Assembly: GCA_018136815.1 (NCBI GenBank)
Contig: CM030937.1
Coordinates: 5,412,632 to 5,476,631 of the forward strand
Length of the DNA stretch: 64,000 nucleotides
Direction: 5' to 3'
Origin: Isochrysis galbana
Lineage: Eukaryota > Haptophyta > Isochrysidales > Isochrysidaceae
A program made the translations under genes and the position numbers. This document shows, piece after piece, positions 53,120-64,000 of the stretch. Position 1 is the stretch's first letter, and every line of letters starts with the position of its first letter. The notes below the pieces were generated by a model. It did not search any database, had not been told where the DNA came from, and saw only the letters and a program-made list of their open reading frames with translations.

Positions 53120-53226
53120 TATACACCTCGCCAACATTGGCGGTGGACAAACACTTCAACCTAGAAACGTCTGACGATCTATCGCAGGCGGCGAGAGGGC
53201 TGCTAGACCTACGAAACATCACATAA
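53120..53226 (+). mobile_element. LINE-2 ORF end fragment
   Basis: Plus-strand codons VDKHFNLETSDDLSQAARG, then LDLRNIT and stop, match the last 28 residues of the LINE-2 copies at 38448 and 10454. The 3' UTR is not present. Confidence 0.65.
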
Positions 53227-53284
53227 TAATACGACGGGAAATCCATCGTAAGTCGTAAGAGCAAGAGCACCAAAAGATCGCATA

Positions 53285-53800
53285 GATAGAGGTGGGGGAG
53301 AGCGGGTTAAAAAAAAACTCTTGTTGATCCGGAGGCCCACATTTTTTTATCGTCGGACCGGGGGAAGATTTCCCCTCGTCCCTCTCCCCGCTCTAATCCG
53401 AATCCGAGGCAGAGCGATGGCGACCGACCCACCTGACAGGCCGACCTTCGCCGCGCTCCAGCGAGAGCACGGCGGTGGTCAGCCCCCCCTTGTCGATGGT
53501 GTTCGGACTAACGAGTCCGGGTACACCAGTCGGCGGTCTCACCGGCGTTTCATGCCACCGCACTCGGCCAATTTCTGCTTCACCTGCCCACGCAGCATGG
53601 CCGTCAGCCCCACACCACACCACTTCCAGCCCCAACCTGAGGGGGATGACACCGGCTTGCCTACGCGCTCCTACGCGCAGAACCCCATCCAGGATATTGA
53701 TACGCTGCCTCCCAACCCCGCAGACTACCCAACCGCGCGCTCGGGAATCGTGGCGAGCATTGCAATACAGCCCTCTTGGCGCGCTGCGCTGCTTCCGTAG
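53285..53800 (+). mobile_element. Repeat K copy 3 with 128-codon frame
   Basis: The leader is shared with 2236 and 32617. The ATG at 53417 opens a frame to 53800 that starts MATDPPDRPTFAALQREHGG and ends in Pro-rich sequence (DIDTLPPNPADY). The opening residues are also readable at 32748, so the leader-plus-ATG arrangement is conserved. I take it as the 5' end of a mobile element; no domain is recognisable. Confidence 0.45.
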
Positions 53801-53811
53801 GACTTCCTGTG

Positions 53812-54170
53812 CCGCACGCACGGCGCCCCGCGGGGGGAACCGATGCACATCGCGCGGTGCGCATGCACGGGTGATTGCAACTCATCACACCCTTCCCGCG
53901 AGAGATCTCTCTTATACTGCATGTTTATGTAATTGTGAACCGCAGAGAAACAAGCTGCTGCGCACGCACGGCGTCTCCACGGGGGGAACCGATGCACATC
54001 GCGCCGTGCGCATGCACGGCGTGCACATGGATGATTGCAACTCATCACACCCTTCCCGCGAGAGATCTCTATTATCTATTATACTGCATGTTTATGTAAT
54101 TGTGACTCGCAGAGAAACAAGCTGCTATGCGCACGCACGGCGTCTCCACGGGGGCGCGCTGGTTCGTCAG
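53812..54170 (+). repeat. Repeat D tandem array
   Basis: Two full units and a third partial one, about 145-170 bases each. Each has CGCACGCACGGCG, ACCGATGCACATCGCGC, TGATTGCAACTCATCACACC, GCGAGAGATCTCT and GTTTATGTAATTGTGA in that order. Units differ by short insertions. Part is self-complementary (GCGCGGTGCGCATGCACGG region). Confidence 0.8.
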
Positions 54171-54239
54171 GAAAAAGACACTGTGACTTCGCCCAAAATA
54201 GATAAATCCTTAAAAGCACATGGTAGATTTGTATAAATA

Positions 54240-54300
54240 ACTATGGACATTTGATAGCTCAATTCGACTGATGTCCCACAATTGACGGAACCACACCTTC
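54240..54300 (+). repeat. Repeat E copy 2
   Basis: Same as 47222-47285; follows repeat D in both places. Confidence 0.65.
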
Positions 54301-54529
54301 ACCGACGCCATTGCCCTTCGCGGGGCGGGAGGGGGTCGTTCTGAGGGGGGGGGAGTTTTGCCGGGGCAGGTAGGGGGGGACCCTAAGGAATCCTTGGACG
54401 CCCAGGGGAGGTGGGAAATAGTGGTTAAAATGAGTGAGTGGTGAGTGACCGGGCTACGGTTTAGCAACGTAGTAGTCATCTTCAAGAATATTTTTTGACC
54501 GCCCTAGGAGAGGGAGGGAGGGAGAGAGA

Positions 54530-55033
54530 GAGTAGTGAGTAGTAGCCGTAGTAGAAGTATAATAGTAAGTAGTAGTAGCCGGGAGAGACGATCTCCGACT
54601 CTCGGCGACTCTACGAGGCCTCTGGCCAAATTTTATTGTAAATACGCTCGAGGCCTACAACCCATGACACGCTTCAACTTGTACGGCCAACTATGTACCT
54701 ATGTATTTATGTATTTGCCCTCAGGCCAAAAAAAGGAGGTTGAATACAGATTTGTCTCTCTCGCATCCTCGCGAGTCTCTCCGTCGGTGCGGTGGCGTCG
54801 CCGCCCGAGAGGCCGCGAGGACAGAGAGAGAGAGGGGGGGGGGAGAGGGAGCGCAGGTCGGATGGAGGGGGGGTATGGAAGGAGAGAAGATCCGCGTGGA
54901 TAGAGAGAAGAAGGGGGCGGAAGACCTGTGGGGGGTTCGTCGAGGCCACCGAGGGGCCCGGAGGGGGGGGGGTGGCGAAGCCCCACGAAGGCCGGGGGGG
55001 GGGGGGGGGGGGGGTTCTCTCCTCCTCGCCTCG

Positions 55034-55080
<47 letters not shown>

Positions 55081-55545
55081 AGACCGAACAAAGAAGTGTA
55101 GCGAGAAGGAGAGAGAGAGAGTCTCGTAGAGTCGCCGAGAGTCGGAGATCGTCTCTCCCAGCTACTACTACTTCTACTACTACTGCTCTCTCTCTCCCCC
55201 CCTCCCTCCCTCCCCTCCCTCCCTCCCCTCCCTCTCTACTCTTCTTTGTTCTCTCCCTCTCTCTCCCTCTCTCTCTCCGCGCCCCCCCCCCCCGCTCCCC
55301 TTCTCTCCCCCCTCTCCCCCCTCTCCTCCTCTCCCTCGCGCCAATTTCTCTCTTCCTCTCACGAGAGAAATGAAACCTTCTGAAGTCTGTGGCTGGGGAG
55401 ATCGATCGAGGGCGAGGCTCCCCCCCCGGGCCCCTCGGTGGCCTCGACGAACCCCCACAGGTCTTCCGCCCTCGTTCTTCTCTCTATCCACGCGGATCTT
55501 TTCTTCTTTCATACCCCCATACGACCTGCGCTTCCTCTCACCCCA
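54530..55545. repeat. Interleaved inverted duplications upstream of PRK
   Basis: Segment A (54575-54622, GGGAGAGACGATCTCCGACT) recurs inverted at 55123-55170. Segment B (54853-54970) recurs inverted at about 55422-55543, where it directly precedes the PRK start; arms of about 115 bases are roughly 90% identical. The order is A, B, A', B', so the two inversions are interleaved rather than nested. Between them lie GA tracts (54820-55130). Confidence 0.75.
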
Positions 55546-55594
55546 CTCCCCGCCTCTCTCCCTTCCACCTCGCTCCCCCCCGCCGGAGATTCAG
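55185..55594 (+). promoter_or_regulatory. Pyrimidine-rich lead of PRK
   Basis: Nearly continuous C/T (55185-55360) and again 55475-55590 on the sense strand, up to the ATG. The frame is open upstream to 55370, but that reads Pro/Ser low complexity and is rejected as coding. Confidence 0.4.
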
Positions 55595-57025
55595 ATGCTG
55601 ACCCTCGGCACCGCTGCCCTCGCTCTCTCTCCGGGCCTTGCGCCCGCGCCGCGCGTGGTCTCGCGGAGCCCGACGCTCGTGATGGATGCCTCCAACCCCG
55701 TCGTCATCGGCCTCGCCGCGGATTCAGGCTGCGGCAAGAGCACCTTCATGAGGCGGGTGACGGGAATCTTCGGAGGAGAGTGCAAGCTCAATGACATCGG
55801 GCGGGAGACGAACACGCTCGTCTCTGAGATGACCACAGTGATCTGCCTCGACGATTACCACAAGTACGACCGCCAGGGCCGTAAGTCCAACCCGGAGTTC
55901 CCCGACGGAATCACGGCGCTCCACAAGGACTGCCAGGACTGGGACAAGATGGCTGAGGATGTGCTCAACCTCAAGGGCGGCAAGGCGGTGGACAAGCCGA
56001 TCTACAACCACATCACCGGAGAGCTCGATCCCAACGAGAACGTGAGGCCATGCCGTGCGCGCGGCGGGTGGGCTGGGAGCTGCTGGCTGCCGTTGCGAAC
56101 AGAGCGCAGGCCTGCGTTCTGGGGCGCAGGACAGACAGGGGGGGGGGGGGGAAGGGGCGGCGGGAGGATGAGGCGGCGGCGCGGCCGGTGCCAGCGTGGT
56201 TGGTGAGAGAGGCGTTGATCGGCTGTCTCACGCGTGCCAATCACTCTCGCTCAGGTCTCGCCCACGCCGATTGTCATCTTCGAGGGCCTCCACCCCATGC
56301 ATGATGAGCGCGTCAACAAGGCGCTCGACCTCACCATCTACCTCGACATCACTGACGACGTCAAGTTCGCCTGGAAGGCCCAGCGCGACATTGCGGAGCG
56401 CGGCGCTACCATGGAGGCTGTGCAGAAGGCCATCAACGAGCGCAAGCCCGACTTTGCTGCCTATGTCGAGCCTCAGAAGGCCAAGGCGGACATCATCATC
56501 CAGGTGTGTGCCGAACCACCCCCAATTCAAACGCCCCAGGCAGCAGACCCACACGCCATGGCGCTTTGACGTGCCCTCTGTCCACTGCGCGCGGTACCAC
56601 AGGTCCTCATGTCCGACCTCACCGAAGACACCAGTGGCAAGTTCCTCAAGGTGAAGTACATCCAGAAGAAGTCGTGCACCGTCTGCGAGGCACCGTTCCT
56701 CTTTGACAAGGGCTCCAAGATTGAGTGGGTGCCCAACGGCGACAAGCTTACCACCTCGGCTCCGGGCGTCAAGCTTGCTTCATACGATGACGAGTGGTTC
56801 GGCCAGCCGGTCTCGGTCGTCGAGATGGACGGCAAGATCGATGTCCTCGACGAGCTCATCTATGTCGAGTCAGCCATGTGCTCCACCGGCACCAAGTACT
56901 ACGGAGAGCTCACTGAGCAGATGGTCAAGAACAAGGATGCCCCGGGCTCCGAGAACGGCACCGGCCTCTTCCAGACCCTCTGCGCCTTCAAGATCCGCGA
57001 GGCTTACGAGACGCTTCGCAAGTAA
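55595..57025 (+). CDS. prk: Phosphoribulokinase, plastid
   Basis: Makes ribulose 1,5-bisphosphate from ribulose 5-phosphate in the Calvin cycle. Exons 55595-56041, 56255-56503 and 56603-57025, all joined between codons, give 372 residues. The first 30 or so are a hydrophobic, Ala/Pro-rich lead (TLGTAALALSPGLAPAP) fitting a bipartite plastid presequence, though shorter than usual. The P-loop reads GLAADSGCGKST; VICLDDYHKYD and FEGLHPMHDERV are the catalytic and substrate motifs. The two regulatory Cys of the N-terminal half (P-loop and VICLDD) are present. The C-terminal pair known from plants is absent: the WVPNGDKLTTSAPG region has Asn and Thr where plants have Cys. A CTVC motif at SCTVCEAP is noticeable. 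Start chosen because it follows the pyrimidine tract and begins the presequence. Confidence 0.93.
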
Positions 57026-57274
57026 GCGCGACAACAGCCATCTTCGCCGCGGCTCCACCCCGGAGCGGGACGAGCTGACGGAAGGCCGTGCGGTGCGCTA
57101 CCGCCGCTGTGATAGCGCTCCAGCCTGATACTAAACACCCGCAGCCTCGTGGCGTGAGCGCGAGAAGTCCGGTATCGACACACACCCGTATTTCTATCTT
57201 GGGGCCGCTTGCCGTGTGCCATGTCCCCCCCCCCTTCTTCCCCGTGTAGAAGCCAGAATATCTTGAGCGATCAA

Positions 57275-57445
57275 GCAAGGTCTTTTAACTATTTATAAGG
57301 CATGGGGCTGCATTTTTTTAGGGCGGTCAAACAGGGGCTTCTTAACCATTAGCCATTAGTAAGGGCTGGGCTGCATTTTTGACCGTGGCGCGATACCCAA
57401 TAAAAACGGCCAGTGGCCAGTGGGGGCCACCTGCCACTACCAGCC
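57275..57445 (-). repeat. Repeat H copy 3
   Basis: Inverted relative to the copies at 33.8 and 40.3 kb, with the same CGGTCAAA arms; here the TTAGGGCGGTCAAACAGGGGC side is duplicated near 57318. Confidence 0.6.
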
Positions 57446-57554
57446 TACGACTACGAAAATCTACGCCAGCAGAAGCAAAACATGGTGCGATTCTTCCCCC
57501 CTCCGTCACGCGAGCTCACGCTCTACCCGTACCCGTTAAGAACTTGCGCTCGCG

Positions 57555-57615
57555 CCCGCGGGGCCCACATGGGGCGGCCGCTAGCTAGGCCTACCCGGAC
57601 TCCCACCATGTTCCA
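57555..57615. repeat. Short inverted match to 59550-59600
   Basis: GCGGCCGCTAGCTAGGCCTA followed by CCCGGACTCCCACCATGTT occurs inverted at 59550, there lacking the CTAG unit. Confidence 0.6.
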
Positions 57616-57669
57616 TGTTGGATGTTGGTTTTTACTACTAAATAAAATAATTCATGTTATATCCTAGCT

Positions 57670-58330
57670 AGCCAACCCCACTAGCTAATTGGACACAACT
57701 TTTCCGTCCCGGAATCCCGCCATGCCTGACGAGCCAGGTGTCCGAGTGCTACCGGGGGGAGGGGGCACTGCCCCCTCCCCTCGATATTTGTCCTCCCCCA
57801 GTGCACGCACCGACCCCGCGCACCCCAGCTCGTCCTCTCCTCGAGTCCACGCTGGGGGAAAACCCCTTTCGGGTAAAAACAACGCGGGGGGGGGGGGGGG
57901 GGCACTCGTGAATGGGAGCCCAGAAGCGCTAATCTCTCCTCGCCGAAGCGAGTGGCCTCGGCAAGCCGCGGCCCTTCCCTCCTGGTTCTGGTGCCCCGTC
58001 TTCTCTTCTTACCCAAACGGGGCGAGAAGACACGTAAATGCCGGAGGGGAGAGCTGCCACTCCCCCCTCCCCTCCTTCTTCCCTCTTCCTCCTCTCTTCC
58101 GTGCGGCTCTGGCCCATGGCGCGCGCCTGCGGCCACTCTTCAGGTCCCCAGGAGGCCTGCAGGGGCTTGGGAGCGCAACAGCTCAGGGGGCAGGGGAGGC
58201 TGGGGCATGGCCCTGGCGCCCCTCCTGCCTCTCCCTCGCTGGCTCTCGAGCCCCTGCCGGCCGACTGGAGCTGGCTGGGGGCTCCTGATCAGGGGGGCCC
58301 AAGGGGGAGGAGGGGTTGGTCAGAGCGAGA
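57670..58330 (+). repeat. Repeat A family, diverged copy
   Basis: 58130-58290 aligns to repeat A (CAGGGGAGGCTGGGGCATGG, then CTGCCTCTCCCTCGCTGGCT). The part upstream (57840-58080) has the same order as at 47.4-47.7 kb: a GGGGAAAA block, a G-run, a hairpin of type CCCCGT...ACGGGG and a C/T-rich stretch. Confidence 0.5.
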
Positions 58331-58985
58331 AGCAGTGCGTCACCCCAGAACGGAACACGTCACAAACTTGAAACTTGCTCTTCTTGCGGAGGCAAAGCCG
58401 TGGTGTGCCGAGTGCCACTGACACATGGCAGCGCGTGGGCGCTGTCGTTCCCGCCTGGATACCAGAGAGCTGGAGATGGCAAGGCACGCGGGGCACCAAC
58501 TCGCGGTTTTTTTTTTCGTCCCACGCTAGGGCGCGCCGCGCACCTCTTGGACACGCACCCACACGCATCGACTGGGCACAGCAGCCATCGCACTCGCCCT
58601 CGTCCTCTTCGCCATCGGATGGCTCCTCCTTGTCGCCGAAATCACCAGACAGGTCTTCACAAATCGAATGGACACCACGGGCCATCCTCGGCGCAATCGC
58701 CATCGCGCGCCCGTTGCACTCACGGCCGTCGCCGGACCCCCCATCCTCTTCTTCACGACACTCCATCCTCGCACGAGCCAGAAACCCGCATCGAGAGCCA
58801 ACCCCAACCTGCTTCGGCGTGCGGGAATGACGGGGGCGCGCGCAAAGCGCGCTGCCAGCCACAAGACGTGTCCACTTCTTCACGCGGCGCTCCACAGCAC
58901 AGGCAGCCACTTCTTTTTTTTTTTCACGCGGAGGCGGGCAGCCGGGAAAAAAATGACGCGTGCGTTTGCGTCGTCGTCCTCGGTG
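58331..58985. other. Intergenic or element sequence
   Basis: A minus-strand frame (58910-58320, 196 codons) has an acidic, Cys-containing stretch (DGEEDEGECDGCC) but matches nothing I know. It lies just downstream, in sense, of repeat G and may be part of that element. No firm gene. Confidence 0.25.
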
Positions 58986-58989
58986 TGAG

Positions 58990-59410
58990 GATTGTGCTCA
59001 TAGATAGGGGCCACCCGGTCTCGGGTCGCGCCGCTCAGGCGGCGCGGCTGTCGCCAGGGTGGGTGAGGCCTCTGCCATAAGGCATGCCCATTGAAAAGTC
59101 TGTGTGGCTGTGTGGCTCATCTGTTGTGGGTCAGGTGGGGCTCACAGCCAGCTGTCCCCCATGAGGGGGACCAGCAGGCTGCTGAGGGTGGTGTAGCCGG
59201 GGCCACGGGCGCCGTGTGGCGCGGCACGGGAGTCGCGAGTCGCGCTCACCTGCTCGGCCTCTTTGGGTGGACGCGGTCCCTTCGCTAGCGACTGCTCCAA
59301 TGGCACTGGTCGGGCGGCCTCGGCAAGGGGCCCGAGGGAGAGGAGGGGAGCGCCGGTGCGCTCCATGGCAACTGACTATGAAGTTAGTTGCTATAGTCTA
59401 TAGTGGTAGT
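58990..59410 (-). mobile_element. Repeat G copy 3
   Basis: The ATG at 59366 opens MERTGAPLLSLGPLAEA, homologous to the start at 8017, and 74 codons follow before a frameshift. The GC hairpin (59027-59046) sits in the same relative place, with loop TCAG. The lead TATAG...GTTAG..GC before the ATG is also shared. Confidence 0.55.
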
Positions 59411-60172
59411 CTTTAGCGCGCTATTAGATGCTATAAACGTGTCCCCATATCCCATATGCGAGAAGTTGGATCAGTACGTAGGTGGGGTGAGTCGCTTGGG
59501 TCGCGTTTGTATATGGTGTGTTGCGGGTAGGGAGAGTCCACCACCACCACTACCAACATGGTGGGAGTCCGGGTAGGCCTAGCGGCCGCCGCCTGTGGGC
59601 ATGCTCGTGGGCCGTAACACGGACCGGTCGTGGGGGGGGGGGGCAGACGCCAGTCGGCCTGTCGACCCACCAAAGATCAAAGGCCTCCTCTATGGGTGTG
59701 GTTTGCATCCGAACATTGAACATCTCGGCGTTTGCTGAACACACTGTTGGCACACATTGCTTCTCCGGCCTACTGCGGTGTGTGCGGCGCGCGATTGCTG
59801 CCGCACATTCCCTCGCTCCCTCTCTTCTCCTTCACTATGCATACCGACATGTTGCGGAGATCACGCCGCGCGCTATTTGTGCACAGGCACATACATACTG
59901 CAGGCAGCAAGTATGGACATTGCCTATCGTGATTTAAGCATCGACAAAGATAGGGGGCGGCCGCCAGCCACCTGATTGAAGGCCACGTGATAATGGCCGG
60001 CGGATGGTGGCGAGATTGTCCACGCACGCGCCTCGCCGTCACCCGCAATGTTTGGGTTTAGCCGTCGACGGAAGGGCACAAGCAGCCATCAGGGGCGGCG
60101 AGAGACGCGTATACTAAAGGAGCGGTCCTCCCATCCGAGAGCAGACGTTGTCCCTCACGACCAGCGGGTCGA
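59411..60172. other. Intergenic, nothing recognised
   Basis: 3' flank of the gene at 60173. No gene seen. Confidence 0.45.
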
Positions 60173-61930
60173 CTAGCTGATCTCCTTCCATTTGCCAGAG
60201 GAGCCCGTGTTGAGCCGGGCGCGCACACGCGACAGGCGACTACGCGCGCGGCCGGCATCGCCGGGAGCAACCGCCCTAAAGGCGACGGCACCGAGGGAAG
60301 GGTTGATCTCAAAGTCAAGCACATCGGTCGTCAAGCCAAAGAGGCCGGTCGAGAACTTGGCACTGACACGAAGCACGCCCCCCGAGGCTTTCGATTCCAT
60401 GACACTGGTAGCACCACACTGCTCCAATGCACGCTTGAGGAAACGACCTGCGTCCGCACCCTTCAACTTCGATGGGTAGGCCCACGCGGGAAGTACGTCG
60501 GCGCCCTTGACCTTGGTCGATTGGACGCAGCCGCGCTCCTTGGGCGCGCAAACAGGTCCCGAGACGGGGGCGGCGGTAGATTTGGTGGCAGGAGCAGGGC
60601 TCTCCTTGCCAAGGCGTTTGTTGCGCGCCTCCCGAGCCTCAGAGATAGCTGCGTCGAGGTCAGGGCTCTTCTTTACGGGAGGGCTCGGGCTGGGCGCCTC
60701 AGGCATCTTGGGCATGTTGAAAGATGGCAGCGACGGGATTGAGGGGAGGGCGTTGACATCGAGCGGTTTGGCGCCGGTACCACTCTTGACGAGGTCGGAG
60801 CCCTTGAATCCGAAGATGGAGTCCTTCTCCAATGCAGGCGGCGGCACTGGCGGCGGCGCGGGCGCGGGCTTCGGCTGTGCGCGCGTCGGCGGTGGTGGTG
60901 GGGGCGGTGGGCTGGGCGGCACCGGAATTGGAGCAGGCGGCTCTGGCGCGGGCGCAGGTGCGCGTGCAGCTGCGGCCTCGCGAACAGCTGCTTCACGAGC
61001 AGCAATGCGCTCAGCCTCTTGCGCCTCTTTCTTTGCCTTAAAATTCGCGACGCGCTCCTCGCGCTCAGCACGCCGGGCGGCGATTACCGCATCAAGCTCG
61101 GCGCGCTCCTTGGCCGCCTTCTCTTCGGCGGCCTTGCGGCGGGCCTCAGCAGCCTCCTTGGCCGAGATAACTCCTGGCGAGGCAGGCTGCCCGTTCTCCT
61201 CCTCCAGCTCCGACAGGTACTCGGAGAGCGTCTTGGAGCCGAGGAGCGCCGACACCTGCAAGATGGGGGCGAGGGATGAGACCCGTCGTGGCATCAGCAC
61301 CCCGAACTCAAACAGCTTTCGAATGCTGCAGACGTAGGATGGGCGTGGCGCGTTTCGAGCACTCCTTCTCCCCCACCCCCACCACACACAAAATGCACTG
61401 CCCTCTGCCTCAACATCTCTCCCCCACTCCCCATGCGCGTGCGAACACCTCATCTCGAGGCCTCGACACCACCTTCATTCCGTGTATGCGCCCACTTGCT
61501 CCCCGCCCACCCCTCCACGCCCCTCCCCCTCTGCCCCTTCCCCCCCTCCTCTTCCCCCTCTTCTCAAGAGAGCGTGCCCAACACGTTCTCCTCCTATCCA
61601 TTCATTCCCTCGTCCCTAGACTGCCCGCTACCTCCCCCCCCCCCCACTCTCACTGGACGCCACACCACCCCACACAGCTCGCCCCCTCCCCTCCCCTCCC
61701 CTCCCTTCTCTTTCTCTCTCTCCCCCTCTGTGGAGCGCCACACCCACCTGAGCGAGAGAGAGGGAAGACAGCTGAGGCTCAGGCTCAGCGAGCGCGGGGA
61801 GGCCGCCGAAGGCGGAGGCCGCTGCGAGGCCGAGCGCCGCACGACGATTCAGCCCGACCACCTCGCCGCGCGGCGCGGGGGGAAGCACGAGGCCGAAGCC
61901 AACCGCCGACGAGATTGCGACGAGGGACAT
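60173..61930 (-). CDS. Tat-type plastid-lumen protein with DUF1499-like end
   Basis: Two exons on the minus strand, 61930-61748 and 61255-60173, with a 492-base intron between codons (CTCAG|GTGGGT and CTTGCAG), giving 421 residues. Exon 1 is nearly all presequence: a hydrophobic start (AISSAVGFGLVL), then twin Arg in GLNRRAALGLAAASAFGG, and an Ala-Leu-Ala cleavage site at about 48, the pattern of a Tat substrate of the thylakoid lumen. Residues about 75-155 form an Ala/Glu/Arg coiled coil, 155-200 a Pro-rich linker (long PPPPP run). The last 110 residues (ADVLPAWAYPSKLKGADAGR, DVLDFEINPSLGAVAFRAVA, ARSRLSRVRARL) resemble the DUF1499 fold. Its biochemical role is unknown. Lies next to PRK. Confidence 0.75.
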
Positions 61931-62764
<834 letters not shown>

Positions 62765-62797
62765 CTCTAGATACGTCTCGTCGGGGGAATCTTTCGG

Positions 62798-62870
62798 CGC
62801 CGCCGCCGTCGTCGCCGTCGCCGTCGCCGCCGTCGCTGTCGCTGTCGTCGTCGTCGTCGCCGCCGCCCTC
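62798..62870. repeat. GCC/GTC trinucleotide repeat
   Basis: A run of GCCGCC, GTCGTC, GCTGTC triplets with period three, 35 bases after the GA tract. Confidence 0.9.
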
Positions 62871-63392
62871 TTCCCGCAGTTGCACGTGGGTGCCACTCGC
62901 AACTCGTACTCACATGGTTTCGCACGCATTTCGTTGAAGGAAAACGCATGGTGGATGGTGGCATACATGTATAAAAGCGGGGCTTGCCAGCCACCAACCC
63001 TCATCGGGCCCGCCGGGGCTGCATCGAGGTCGGATCGATCGCGCTCTCTTGTGGAGCCGATCGCCCATCCAGTGGCAAAGAGTTCGGGCTCTGCAAGAAG
63101 AGATGAATAACAAATGTGGGGAGATTCGTGCAGTAGCAGTAGGTCACCGGGGACTAGAATCCTAATTCCAAATTCCTAAAAAACGGGGGTGCTGGTGCTG
63201 ATGGTGATGGTGACCAATGGTGATGGGTGATGGGCGTAGCTTTTTTAAAATCGATTTTCTTTTTTCGTTTTTTACACCCCACCCACCCACCCGCCACCCC
63301 CTCCCCCTCGCGACCCCACCCCCCACCCGCTCCCTACGGCCGTTCCAGATTCGTAAAAAAAACTGTACAAAAGCGCAAAAGCTTTTACCCCG
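62871..63392. other. Intergenic, nothing recognised
   Basis: No gene. TGGTGATGG-like steps at 63185-63235 and a C-rich stretch at 63275-63330. Confidence 0.45.
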
Positions 63393-63780
63393 CCCAGATG
63401 GGACAATAGGCTTCTAATAGGTTCTATTAATTAAGAGGTCAAGAGGTCTACCAGACCTGTTACCTGTTAATAGGTAATAGGCGATTAAAAAACCCTGTCT
63501 AATATTCTCGCCTCGCGCGTGGCGCGTGGCTATAGGTACCGCTATCGTAGCCACGCCCAGATCATCTCAGATCCCTTCCTCTCCCTAGGAACTAAGCTCA
63601 GAAGTCAGAAACCAATCGTATTCATATTATAAATCATACTGATAGATCTATAATCTATGATATTATGAAAATGAGTTTCATTTTGACCTGTTACGGACCT
63701 ATTGCGACCTGTTAACATGTCCTCTTAATAGGAAGAGGCCCCCAAAACCTGTTGACCTTGTACCTGTTGTCCCATCTGGG
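63393..63780. mobile_element. Mutator-like inverted-repeat element, copy 2 (uninterrupted)
   Basis: 388 bases with perfect 14-base terminal inverted repeats CCCAGATGGGACAA. Flanking 11-base repeats CTTTTACCCCG and CTTTTACCCTG (63382-63392, 63781-63791) differ at one base. It is about 95% identical by eye to the outer parts of 8570-9698. Subterminal regions carry many ACCTGTT/ACCTATT words in both orientations. It has no coding capacity, so it must be moved by an enzyme encoded elsewhere. Confidence 0.85.
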
Positions 63781-64000
63781 CTTTTACCCTGCCCCGCGAG
63801 AGAGAGAGACAAGAGAGAGGCCGGCCGAGCAGCATTTCCGATGTGCCTTCTGCCTTCCACCCCCACCCCAACCGCGCCTCGTCCCGCTGCGCCGTTCGCC
63901 CTCTCCTTCCTCCTGGCTGCGGGTCGCGGGTCCCTTACCCCCTCTTCCCTCTTTCCTTTCCTACCTTCAAACACTATACATTGTTGATGTCTCCTCCCCT

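Overview
This is nuclear DNA of a eukaryotic alga, most likely one with a secondary red-type plastid; a haptophyte is my best guess and a photosynthetic stramenopile is possible. The reasons are GT-AG introns of 83-735 bases, moderately high GC, and nuclear genes for a plastid phosphoribulokinase, an Alb3-type membrane insertase and two proteins with lumen-type presequences. Multi-EF-hand proteins and a bifunctional trpC-trpF gene also fit such a protist. The taxonomic call is inference. There is no bacterial operon structure, and I saw no rRNA, tRNA or CRISPR array.

Ten protein genes can be supported. They are a sulfotransferase-like protein (779-1784, +), a homeodomain protein (5397-6557, -), an IGPS-PRAI fusion of tryptophan synthesis (13250-14928, +), a 2562-residue protein with 24 paired EF-hand modules (20376-28064, -), a membrane-anchored GrpE-like protein (30993-32378, +), a six-EF-hand protein (34681-36396, -), a UBA-like/RGG/Gln-rich protein (41639-44503, +), a lumen-type TPR protein (48291-49013, -), Alb3/Oxa1 (50160-52291, +), phosphoribulokinase (55595-57025, +), plus an eleventh, a Tat-presequence protein with a DUF1499-like end (60173-61930, -). 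The last four lie side by side in about 14 kb and all look plastid-directed. Six genes were given intron models by reading across exon borders; the joins keep frame and restore family motifs. Most genes have a long pyrimidine-rich tract on their sense strand just before the start codon.

Almost everything else is transposable-element debris, often nested. Recognisable classes are: three families of 5'-truncated LINE-like retroelements (LINE-1, -2, -3) whose sense strands end in T-runs; hAT transposase relics, one of them split by an antisense LINE-2 copy with a 17-base target duplication; a 388-base Mutator-like element with 14-base terminal inverted repeats, present twice, one copy carrying a nested retroposon with an 18-base duplication; and several multi-copy repeats that I name A (GC-rich, with strong hairpins), C, D, E, G (with a conserved small ORF), H and K (with a promoter-like lead and a small ORF).

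Low-complexity DNA is extreme: purine tracts fill much of the 2.9 kb between the divergent giant EF-hand and GrpE genes, and a nearly pure GA tract of about 475 bases lies near 62.5 kb. Open frames inside these tracts are not genes.
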